A stretch of 17,432 nucleotides of DNA, taken from positions 1 to 17,432 of the forward strand of contig JADKDL010000041.1 in NCBI GenBank assembly GCA_016714605.1, in the 5' to 3' direction. Positions 1 to 5,866 of this stretch are shown here, in pieces; positions within the stretch are counted from its first letter, which is position 1; every line of letters starts with the position of its first letter. Source of the DNA: Bacteroidales bacterium (GTDB taxonomy: Bacteria; Bacteroidota; Bacteroidia; Bacteroidales; UBA1715). A program made the position numbers and the translations under genes. The notes under the pieces are model-generated. The model worked only from the letters and a program-made list of their open reading frames with translations, made no database searches and was not told the origin of the DNA.

Positions 1-860
1 ATTGAGGTAAACAGAAACACGGTTCCTCCAATGAGTATATACATATCAAGATTGAATTTGGTATTATATGGAATAGGTTTTATCAAACTGCTTATTGAGA
101 GAATAAAAAGTATATTAAAAATGTTTGAACCTAGTATATTACCTATAGCTATATCGCTGTTCTTTTTGAGTGCAGCAACAATAGAGGTAACTAATTCGGG
201 CAGGGAAGTGCCCAATGCAACTATGGTAAGACCTATGATTTTTTCGCTTACTTCCAGTTTTTTAGCTATACTCACACAGTTTTCAACGACAAGCTGTCCG
301 CCAATTACTAAACCTGCCAAGCCTACTATAATGAGTGTCCATAATTTCAATGTAGATTTTTGAGTGCCTTCTGTAATTGTTTCAGCATGTGGTTCGTTTT
401 TCATTTGCAAAAATACATAATATAAAAAAACGAGAAATAGAATCAGCATTATGGTACCATCTAATCTACTAAAGGTACTTGTTTGAGAAAAAGTAAAGTC
501 GTTTAGTAAAAACAGCAACAAAACGGTAACAAACAACGAAATAGGAATCTCTTTCCAAGCAGTAGATGATTGTACCTTTATTGGAAAAATCAATCCGGAT
601 ATACCCAGAATAATAAACAGATTTATATTATTACTACCAATTACATTACCAAGAACCAGATCAGAATAGCCATTGAGTGAAGAGATAATATTCACAACCA
701 ATTCCGGCGCAGATGTTCCAAAGGCAACTATGGTAAGACCAATAGCCAAATCAGACACTTTATATTTCTTAGCCAAAGCCGCAGCACCATCAACAAGCCA
801 GTTTGCCCCAAAGATGAGAGCCGCAAAACCAACAACTATCAATAAAAGAGATATAATCAT
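1..860 (-). CDS. Na+/Ca2+ antiporter, CaCA superfamily (3' end cut by window)
   Basis: Inner-membrane cation antiporter of the YrbG type, which exchanges Ca2+ against Na+ or H+. The minus strand is open from an ATG at 860 to the window edge, giving 286 residues. Both alpha repeats that define the family are visible. Repeat 1 has GLTIVAFGTSAPELVVN at residues 41-57 and GNVIGSNNIN at 71-80. Repeat 2 has GLTIVALGTSLPELVTS at 210-226 and GNILGSNIFN at 240-249. The acidic residue of each PEL motif (E53, E222) is a known ion ligand in the family. A short polar loop near residues 152-172 (ending in a Glu/Thr/Lys-rich stretch) separates the halves. An in-frame TAA at 873-875 fixes the start at 860. 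The usual family length is about 310-370 residues, so little is missing. The substrate is inferred from the family. Confidence 0.95.
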   Translation of the reverse strand, partial: MIISLLLIVVGFAALIFGANWLVDGAAALAKKYKVSDLAIGLTIVAFGTSAPELVVNIISSLNGYSDLVLGNVIGSNNINLFIILGISGLIFPIKVQSSTAWKEIPISLFVTVLLLFLLNDFTFSQTSTFSRLDGTIMLILFLVFLYYVFLQMKNEPHAETITEGTQKSTLKLWTLIIVGLAGLVIGGQLVVENCVSIAKKLEVSEKIIGLTIVALGTSLPELVTSIVAALKKNSDIAIGNILGSNIFNILFILSISSLIKPIPYNTKFNLDMYILIGGTVFLFTS

Positions 861-897
861 AGTAAAAATATTTTATGAGATTGAAATTTTACAACTT

Positions 898-928
898 CAA
901 ATATCATTTTTTTCTTTTAAAAAAACAA
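898..928 (-). promoter_or_regulatory. Bacteroidota-type promoter upstream of the antiporter
   Basis: On the minus strand TTG (928-926), a 20-nt spacer and GATATTTG (905-898) match the phylum's sigma-ABfr pattern TTG-N19/20-TAnnTTTG with one mismatch in the -7 octamer. The leader to the ATG at 860 is about 30 nt. The rest of 861-1101 is AT-rich, and I see no gene in it. Confidence 0.45.
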
Positions 929-1101
929 ACCAAAATTGGGTAAAAGCTTGGCAAACGCATTTAACATTTTTGAAAGTAAATATTTATAAATTTTTCAAAT
1001 GTTCGTTTCATACTATTGTGGAAGAGGAAGTATGGTAAGTAATGTATTGCGATATAAAATATATACACCCCACCTCTAAAAGTTAGGGTTGAACCAATAA
1101 T

Positions 1102-1449
1102 GTGGTACGAAAAAAAATGTTTAATCCGAGAAACTATTGGAATAATTTTCTAGAGCGTTTCAACCTTACCAAAGCTCTCTACATAAATGCTAAAGCTCAT
1201 TTAATGTTAGCTAAAGCTTATTGTATATTAGCTAAAGCTCATTGTATGTTTGCTAAAGCTTATTGTATGATTGCTAAAGCTTATTGTATAAATGCTAAAG
1301 CTTATTGTATGATTGCTAAAGCTTATTTTAACTTTGCTAAAGCTTATTGCAATTTATCTGATGGCTATTGCAAAAGATATAAAGGCATCTGCAATATATT
1401 TGTTAGCTGTTTCATAAAATACAAAGACATCTGCAACGTAACAGGATGA
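1102..1449 (+). CDS. Doubtful ORF made of Ala-Lys-Ala-Tyr-Cys heptads
   Basis: A 115-codon frame opens at GTG 1102, with an internal ATG at 1117. Its core repeats a heptad of the form A-K-A-Y-C-x-x, so a Cys recurs every seventh residue. I recognise no function. All 13 repeat units stay in one frame without a stop, which is mild support for translation, but a 21-bp period makes this automatic once one unit lacks stops. The Ala and Lys codons are nearly always GCT and AAA, so conservation is at DNA level rather than at codon level. There is no clear ribosome binding site or promoter. The stop (1447-1449) lies in the loop of a hairpin that probably serves the opposite gene. I treat it as a tandem-repeat array first and a gene second. 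Confidence 0.25.
   Translation: MVRKKMFNPRNYWNNFLERFNLTKALYINAKAHLMLAKAYCILAKAHCMFAKAYCMIAKAYCINAKAYCMIAKAYFNFAKAYCNLSDGYCKRYKGICNIFVSCFIKYKDICNVTG
1168..1440 (+). repeat. 21-bp tandem repeat array, about 13 units
   Basis: Units begin at 1168, 1189, 1210, 1231, 1252, 1273, 1294, 1315 and 1336, exactly 21 bp apart, and continue in degenerate form at 1357, 1378, 1399 and 1420. The constant part is GCTAAAGCTTATTGTAT, and the last few bases vary. The middle units are nearly identical, and decay grows toward the right end. An AAGCTT palindrome recurs in most central units. There is no spacer between units, so this is a minisatellite and not a CRISPR. Confidence 0.9.
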
Positions 1450-1462
1450 GGTTGCAGATGTC
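1426..1462 (-). terminator. 12-bp stem hairpin, probable terminator of the 1480-2226 gene
   Basis: GACATCTGCAAC (1426-1437) and GTTGCAGATGTC (1451-1462) are perfectly complementary around a 13-nt loop. Read on the minus strand, the stem lies about 18 nt past the stop of the 1480-2226 gene and is followed by TTTGTATTTTATG, a T-rich tail suited to intrinsic termination. On the plus strand no T-tract follows. The left arm is also part of the last degenerate 21-bp repeat unit. Confidence 0.6.
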
Positions 1463-1479
1463 ATGATACAATATACAAA

Positions 1480-2226
1480 TTAGTATGATTGACTCTTAAA
1501 ATTGATGCCGCCTATTGCTTTGTATTGAGGACTGGTTGCACCAAATACCGATTTTATGTAGGTTTTAACGTCGATAGCTACAACTACTAAGCCATGGATT
1601 TCTTTATACATTACTTCGTTTCGGGCAATACGGGCGTTTGATAGTGCTGTTTCGGCATTGATTATTGCAAGGTTTTTAGCCTTCAAATCGTTATATAGTG
1701 CGGTGAGCGATGTGGTCTTTAACTCTTCTTCATTGGGGTTGTATTGCGGAACAGATATGAGATGTTTTATGAGTTTGTCGAGGTTATCTAAACGGCTATC
1801 GTAACTCATTTGAGTGGTAGAAATTTCTACTATTGCTTTACCTGCATCGGCAGCAGCAAGTTTCTCTTCTTCAGTTTTTTTAGGATTAGCCCTACGACCT
1901 TGGAGTTTACGAAGAATAGTTTTAACCGAGTCGTCTACTTGTTGAGAGGTGTCTGATGATTTCAAGGCATTGCCAACACGGGTGATGAGTTTGTCAATAG
2001 GTTTGAAAGCAGTAACTCTTGCCGAAACTGCGTTTTTGTAATCGGCAGTGATGGTGTTCATGGTAGTTATGCTGCCATTAGCAGCAGTTAAAAGGTTTTG
2101 GAGCGCTTCAAGTTTTAATGAAGCTTTGCTCGGGTTATAGGCAGCGCCGTAAGATGTGCAATTGATAATAAGTTTCTCGAAATTAGTTGCATTACGGTTG
2201 TGCCCTTGATCGGTTGTACTCGCCAT
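1480..2226 (-). CDS. Conserved hypothetical protein of Bacteroidota type, 248 aa
   Basis: Function unknown. The protein is hydrophilic and probably mostly alpha-helical, with no signal peptide or membrane segment, so it is expected in the cytoplasm. It contains two similar stretches: YNPSKASLKLEALQNLL near residues 30-46 and YNPNEEELKTTSLTALYNDL near 161-180. This suggests an internal duplication of a helical module. The C-terminus carries DVKTYIKSVFGATSPQYKAI, a motif I associate from memory with unnamed Bacteroidota proteins of about 250 residues. The ATG at 2226 is followed by plausible coding sequence, and no better start exists. Its GC content looks higher than that of the neighbouring genes. 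It converges on the 21-bp repeat array and has its own likely terminator at 1426-1462. The 217 bp upstream hold a run of seven Gs and the attC-like hairpin described separately. Confidence 0.85.
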   Translation of the reverse strand: MASTTDQGHNRNATNFEKLIINCTSYGAAYNPSKASLKLEALQNLLTAANGSITTMNTITADYKNAVSARVTAFKPIDKLITRVGNALKSSDTSQQVDDSVKTILRKLQGRRANPKKTEEEKLAAADAGKAIVEISTTQMSYDSRLDNLDKLIKHLISVPQYNPNEEELKTTSLTALYNDLKAKNLAIINAETALSNARIARNEVMYKEIHGLVVVAIDVKTYIKSVFGATSPQYKAIGGINFKSQSY

Positions 2227-2386
2227 AGTTATTGTGTTTATAGATTAATAATTATGGGAGAAACGTAGAAGTTTTGGGATATTGTGTGAGGGGGGAGAAT
2301 TTTTTGAGTTTTTTTTATAAGTTGTTGCTGGTTCTTGTAAAAGGTTAGTGAGAAATGTTTATGTTTTTGGTTTAAAGGCAAAAGCC

Positions 2387-2436
2387 TTATAAGATATGCA
2401 CGACTCAGGCACAGCCTGAGCCGAACGGGGTTATGC
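2387..2436 (-). other. attC-like site 3, degenerate end of the cassette pair
   Basis: On the minus strand the R''-like box GCATAAC (2436-2430) follows the stop of the GldM-like gene by a few bases. A compact stem CGGCTCAGGC / GCCTGAGTCG (2423-2401, 3-nt loop, one G-T pair) follows. The expected partner box GTTRRRY is present only as CTTATAA (2393-2387), with the key G changed. It could be a decayed attC, or simply a terminator hairpin of the same gene. Confidence 0.4.
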
Positions 2437-2443
2437 ACAGTAT

Positions 2444-3197
2444 TTATTTTATTTTTAATTCAATTATCCCATAATATCTATTTGTCATATCAGGAGCTTG
2501 AAGTTTAATATCATCAAAATATATTTTATCATTAGACTTTGATTTTTTAATATAACTTTTCATTCTTTTTTGTTAAAATGTTATTAGCACTTTTGAATGA
2601 TTTATTTCCTATTATCAAAGTGAAAGAAAATATTTTTATTTTTTCATCAGTACAAACTAAACTATCAAGTTTTAATAATGCTTCTTTATCTATCATTCCA
2701 TGTGAAACACCATTTATATTAATTTGGATTTTTGATTTAATTCTATCTATTTCTTTTATAAAATCAATGTCTTTTTGTTTATTCTCAGCCTTTGTTTTTA
2801 CTCGATTTTGCATATATTCATTAACTTTCCATGATATTTTCACATCAGTTATCATGACTGAAAATTTTGAAGTGTCATTAATATGTTTTATCAAAATATT
2901 CTTAATAATTGAACTATCAACATTTTTTTGAACTAGCCCTGCAAATATATATGAACGAATAGCTGCATTTGTGTCATTTGTATAGCTGAAAAGATTTTCA
3001 ATTTTAGAATAATTTAATAACTGATAATAAGTAATTCTTGTTTCGTCATCAAATCGAATTACTCCAGCATTTTCTTGCTGTTCTATCTGAATATTTTTTT
3101 TAAACTCTAAGAATAATGAATCCACATTTAATTCTTGACTCAAACAATTTTGTGTCAAAAACATTATTATCGGTAATAAATATCTATGTAGTTTCAT
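2444..3197 (-). pseudogene. Secreted protein with GldM-like C-terminal domain, frameshifted
   Basis: The start is the ATG at 3197. The longer frame to 3308 runs through the attC-like palindrome and is not coding. Residues 1-20 (MKLHRYLLPIIMFLTQNCLS) form a signal peptide. The middle, around residues 50-110, is helical and HEAT-like. From about residue 165, GVSHGMIDKEALLKLDSLV, then FSFTLIIGNKSF, resembles the C-terminal domain of gliding/secretion protein GldM. The frame stops at 2547, but a second frame (2563-2444) encodes the rest of that domain: MKSYIKKSKSNDKIYFDDIK, then LQAPD, matching the family's D-K-(I/V)-x-F-(E/D)-(D/N)-I-K-x-x-(G/A)-P-D. Removing one A from the A6 run (2566-2571 on plus) joins them into about 250 residues. 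The joined stop lies next to the attC R'' box, as expected for a cassette gene. Its role is unknown. Either decay or sequence error is possible. Confidence 0.7.
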
Positions 3198-3211
3198 TTT
3201 CTCTATATTGT

Positions 3212-3342
3212 GCATAACGGTCGCGTATATGAAATGAAGCGGACTGTGGAGCTGCGTATGTATCCCCCGTGCCGAACCCTGATGCAGGCAGAACTGCTTG
3301 ATAACCAACTGCTACCGCTTTGTTTTATATGTGTTGTTAGCC
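3212..3342 (-). other. attC-like site 2, 131 bp, between hydrolase and GldM-like cassettes
   Basis: Read on the minus strand, GGCTAAC (3342-3336) is the R'' box (RYYYAAC) and GTTATGC (3218-3212) is the R' box (GTTRRRY with one deviation). Just inside, CATATAAAACAAAGCGG (3331-3315) pairs with CCGCTTCATTTCATATA (3242-3226). All four differences from perfect pairing are transitions that still allow G-T pairs. The central part is GC-rich and variable. Length and layout fit an attC recombination site. Translation through it gives only a spurious N-terminal extension of the next gene. Confidence 0.7.
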
Positions 3343-3351
3343 TCATGTGCA

Positions 3352-4289
3352 TTATTTTACAATCCTTTTTATAAAACTATCTACACATTCAGCCCATTTT
3401 TGATAAGTATGTTTTTCTGTTGGAAAATGTGCTCCACTAAAACTACAATATTCCTTCTGTGATGATTTAATCTTTCCAAAAGTCTTTTTAGTATAATAAC
3501 TCGGTGTCATTTTATCATGTTCAGGCTGACATACTAAAACAGGTTTCTCATATTCTTCATGTTTCAAGTCAGGTTTTGATTGTGTCACCAAACTACATGC
3601 TCCTCTTAAACTAATCAAAGTCCCTGCTTGCGGGTCAGTTTTCAGCAAATTGTTAAATTCCATGCTATTAGTCAAAGTATCGTAAGAAACAAATAATATG
3701 TTTTTAAACGAAATTTCCCAAATAGACTTGATGAAAGTTTAAGAAACGGCATCATAGGGTAAGTTAGTCGTTTTGTGTTTGTCTCTTTGTTCATAAATTC
3801 TCTATCAGCAAAGTCCCATAAGCACCAACAAATTAACCCGTCAGCACAATTATATCGCACATCTGTCGCATAGGCTAATGGTCCACCCATACTTGCACCA
3901 CCTAAAAAAACTTTTCCTTTGAAAACAGTTTTAGCGTAATCAACCGTATCTCTTAAATTTTGCAAATGAATATCCCATGTAAAATCACCTTTCAATCTAT
4001 CATTATATCCATATCCTTCTAAATCGGGTGCGATAATATTATATCCTTTCTCAAATAGCGGAATTAAAAATGGTAATAACACTCTTGCATATCCAGCAAT
4101 TCCATGAGAAAAAACAATTGTTGGTTTAGATAAGTCTACGTTTTTATAAACCTCAATATTAATTTTTCCACGCACGGAATCAATTTGCTTTATCTCAACG
4201 TGTTTTTCCCATTTATCAATCAGTTCTGCACCAAACCAATTAATCATGTAGTTTTTCCAAAAGTCCTTTTCCGAATATTCTATTTTCAT
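3352..4289 (-). pseudogene. Alpha/beta hydrolase fold protein, frameshifted cassette gene
   Basis: A serine hydrolase of the alpha/beta fold with unknown substrate. The first frame (4289-3672) carries IVFSHGIAGYAR near residue 60, the oxyanion-hole region, and the nucleophile elbow G-A-S-M-G in GKVFLGGASMGGPLAY. The second frame ends at 3352 and carries the acid and histidine regions, PVLVCQPEHDKMTP and SFSGAHFPTE. Adding one A to the AAA at 3738-3740 (minus strand) lets the first frame run into TFIKSIWEISFKNILFVSYD and on to the second, giving about 312 residues with the whole Ser-Asp-His triad. So the gene is complete except for one base. There is no signal peptide, so it is probably cytoplasmic. 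It fills the upstream cassette, with the stop next to the attC R'' box at 3342. A real frameshift would remove the catalytic acid and histidine. Confidence 0.85.
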
Positions 4290-4328
4290 CTTATTTTACT
4301 TGTTTTGTGTCGGTTTTTCTTGCATTGA

Positions 4329-4383
4329 GGCTAACATCCCTATATACGTCATTCCAATCTTCAATTCCGTATATCGGTTAAGT
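4329..4383 (-). other. attC-like site 1, 55 bp, upstream border of the hydrolase cassette
   Basis: On the minus strand ACTTAAC (4383-4377, R'') and GTTAGCC (4335-4329, R') enclose the complementary arms ATATACG (4373-4367 region) and CGTATAT (4348-4342). The loop holds a direct repeat of GGAAT. The hydrolase ATG lies 40 nt beyond. I could not find the matching TTAAGT start of a further upstream cassette before the DUF2809 gene. Confidence 0.5.
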
Positions 4384-4555
4384 CTTTAACTATATATTAT
4401 TTCACCTTCTAAAATTACTTTTATTCATTGAAATAGGCAAAGCAAAATGCTGTTTTTTTGTTTGTGTTTTTTGGTGGGTTGTTGGGTTGGTGGAAAAAAT
4501 CTTAAATCAGGCAGAGGCCTTGAATACAGAGACGAAGCGAGGACGCTTAACTTGC
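4384..4555. other. Noncoding stretch between DUF2809 gene and cassettes
   Basis: 172 bp without a convincing gene. It includes a GC-rich patch at 4509-4556 with small inverted repeats, such as AAGCG/CGCTT at 4535-4548, which could end transcription of the DUF2809 gene although no T-tract follows. On the plus strand a T/G-rich track lies at 4448-4497. Confidence 0.5.
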
Positions 4556-4975
4556 CTAGCGTGGAAGTAACTTTATTCTGTCTAACAAAACAATTATGAG
4601 AATTCCAATTGTATATACTATCATATCTTCCCAGCAAAATGAAGTGCCAATCAACACATTTGCAAGTTTGTAGTTTTGAAGTCCAAGAAGTTTAACTACT
4701 TTGAAATACTGCAATATTTCTACAGAATAGGCAAAAAGCAAAACCGAAATAGCTAAAGGTATTACTGGAATGGTAAAGCAAGCTCTCACTGAAAAATATA
4801 TCAACATTACCACGAGCATATCGCCAATGTATGGACGAATGAAATTGTCATGTACAAACAATGCAATACATACTTCTACAATGAATATTACAAGAGCTAA
4901 AAGGAAATAAATCCGATGAAATCGAAACATAGAATAGATAGTTTTATTGATTGGCATTATATTAATATAGTTCAT
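4556..4975 (-). CDS. DUF2809 family membrane protein
   Basis: Small integral membrane protein with four predicted membrane helices, roughly at residues 24-42, 52-70, 73-90 and 118-134 of the 139. The pattern IRPYIGDMLVVMLIYFSVR, then a later glutamate (VEILQYF), then LIGTSFCWEDMIVYTIGIL, matches DUF2809 (similar in shape to VanZ) as I remember it. Function is unknown. ATG 4975 is the longest start. ATGs at 4957 and 4930 also keep all membrane helices, and 4930 gives the usual family N-terminus. The next minus-strand gene upstream ends only 61 bp away, so co-transcription with the two-component genes is possible. The frame 4425-4637 that overlaps its end is a shadow. Confidence 0.85.
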   Translation of the reverse strand: MNYINIMPINKTIYSMFRFHRIYFLLALVIFIVEVCIALFVHDNFIRPYIGDMLVVMLIYFSVRACFTIPVIPLAISVLLFAYSVEILQYFKVVKLLGLQNYKLANVLIGTSFCWEDMIVYTIGILIIVLLDRIKLLPR

Positions 4976-5036
4976 GCTTGGCTATTATAATCTGAGCCTT
5001 TTGTCAAATAATAAGAACAGATTGGTTTCTAAAAAC

Positions 5037-5852
5037 CTAACTGTTTTTCTTTTCTTTTATGAGTACATTAGGGGTAACTCCATAGTAAGCTTTGAAACAA
5101 TTACTAAAGTACATAGGGTCGTTGAAGCCTACGTTATAAGCCAATTCTGATACTCTATCGAAGCCATTTTCAATAAATTCCATTGCTCTTTTTAAGCGGT
5201 AAACTTTTATGTATTCTACCGGTGAGGTATCTGTTATGGCTTTCATTTTTCTAAATAGTTGCGACCTACTACAGTTCATCTCCCAAGCAAACTGCTCTAC
5301 ATTGAATTCATAATTTTTATAGTTTTCTTCCAATATTTTATGTATTGCCAACATAAATGTATCTTCGGGTTTATGGCTTACTGTTAGCGGTGTTTTTTCT
5401 AATTGGTCTTTCAGATAGTTTTTGTATTTTTCTTGAGCTTTGAGTAGGGTTCGCACTTTGAGGAAAAGCATCTCTTTGTTAAATGGTTTTGGAATAAAGT
5501 CGAACGCGCCAACTTCAATACTTTTGAGCTGAACCTCAAACTCATTTTTTGCAGAAAGTACAAGTATTGGTATGTGGTTGGTAAAGGCATCAGCTTTTAG
5601 TGCTGTACAGAGTTCCATTCCATTCATTTTTGGCATCATCAAATCTGTAATGATGAGGTTAGGTATAATGCGGCGAGCTTTAGCCAATCCCTCCTCGCCA
5701 TCTAATGCCGTTTCTATTATATACTGGTGTGCAAAAGTATCTACAATATAGTTTAGTATTTCTATGTTGTCGTCGACTATAAGAATAATTGGTTTAAAAT
5801 CTTTACTTTCTGAAATGGTATATTTTTTTTCTTTTATCTCATTTTCTTGCAA
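5037..5852 (-). CDS. Response regulator: receiver plus AraC-type DNA-binding domain
   Basis: Transcription factor activated by phosphorylation. Residues about 21-140 form the receiver: acidic pair D27-D28 in LIVDDN, phosphoacceptor D70 in LIITDLMMPKMNG, and K122 in FIPKPF. Residues about 165-267 form the AraC helix-turn-helix pair, ending in the signature ELAYNVGFNDPMYFSNCFKAYYGVTP. The only in-frame start is TTG at 5852, 14 nt after the kinase stop, with no ribosome binding site. In Bacteroidota this module is usually the C-terminus of one hybrid kinase. Its frame stays open upstream through a linker-like ITETILLQENEIKEKKY to within the kinase's last codons. Adding one A to the A5 run at 5870-5874 fuses both into one protein of about 1358 residues. 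So this is either a split hybrid system or one gene broken by an indel. The targets are unknown, and no SusC/SusD pair is adjacent. Confidence 0.9.
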   Translation of the reverse strand: MQENEIKEKKYTISESKDFKPIILIVDDNIEILNYIVDTFAHQYIIETALDGEEGLAKARRIIPNLIITDLMMPKMNGMELCTALKADAFTNHIPILVLSAKNEFEVQLKSIEVGAFDFIPKPFNKEMLFLKVRTLLKAQEKYKNYLKDQLEKTPLTVSHKPEDTFMLAIHKILEENYKNYEFNVEQFAWEMNCSRSQLFRKMKAITDTSPVEYIKVYRLKRAMEFIENGFDRVSELAYNVGFNDPMYFSNCFKAYYGVTPNVLIKEKKNS

Positions 5853-5866
5853 AAGTATTGTTTCTG

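Larger units (their letters stand above)
2387..4383 (-). mobile_element. Integron-like pair of gene cassettes without an integrase (CALIN-like)
   Basis: Two gene units lie head to tail on the minus strand, bordered by three attC-like palindromes. In an integron cassette the first bases after the G^TT cut must complement the R'' box at its far end, and both units do this. The hydrolase unit (4334-3218) starts TTAGCCTCA, and TGAGGCTAAC precedes its attC body. The GldM-like unit (3217 to about 2393) starts TTATGCACAATAT and ends ATACTGTGCATAAC, complementary at 12 of 13 positions. Each unit holds one gene starting 20-46 nt inside and ending close to the next attC. No integrase, attI or further cassette is visible, so I infer a remnant or integrase-less cluster. 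Confidence 0.65.

Noticed and set aside
31..1038. Plus-strand frames at 31-363 and 673-1038
   Set aside because: They are antisense to the antiporter, whose two alpha repeats are clear on the minus strand.
1168..1440. CRISPR array
   Set aside because: Units are contiguous at 21 bp with no unique spacers, and no cas genes are present.
2238..2438. 66-codon minus-strand frame
   Set aside because: It runs through the attC-like hairpin and a low-complexity stretch, has no family resemblance, and starts inside the R'' box region.
3198..3308. N-terminal extension of the GldM-like gene
   Set aside because: It is translation of the palindromic attC-like element. The signal peptide begins at the ATG at 3197.
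4536..4556. A further attC site around GTTAAGCG upstream of site 1
   Set aside because: It has a GTTRRRY-like box only. No matching RYYYAAC partner or long arms, and no gene between it and 4383.
4425..4637. 70-codon frame overlapping the DUF2809 gene
   Set aside because: It reads the wrong frame of a recognised gene plus a noncoding GC-rich patch.
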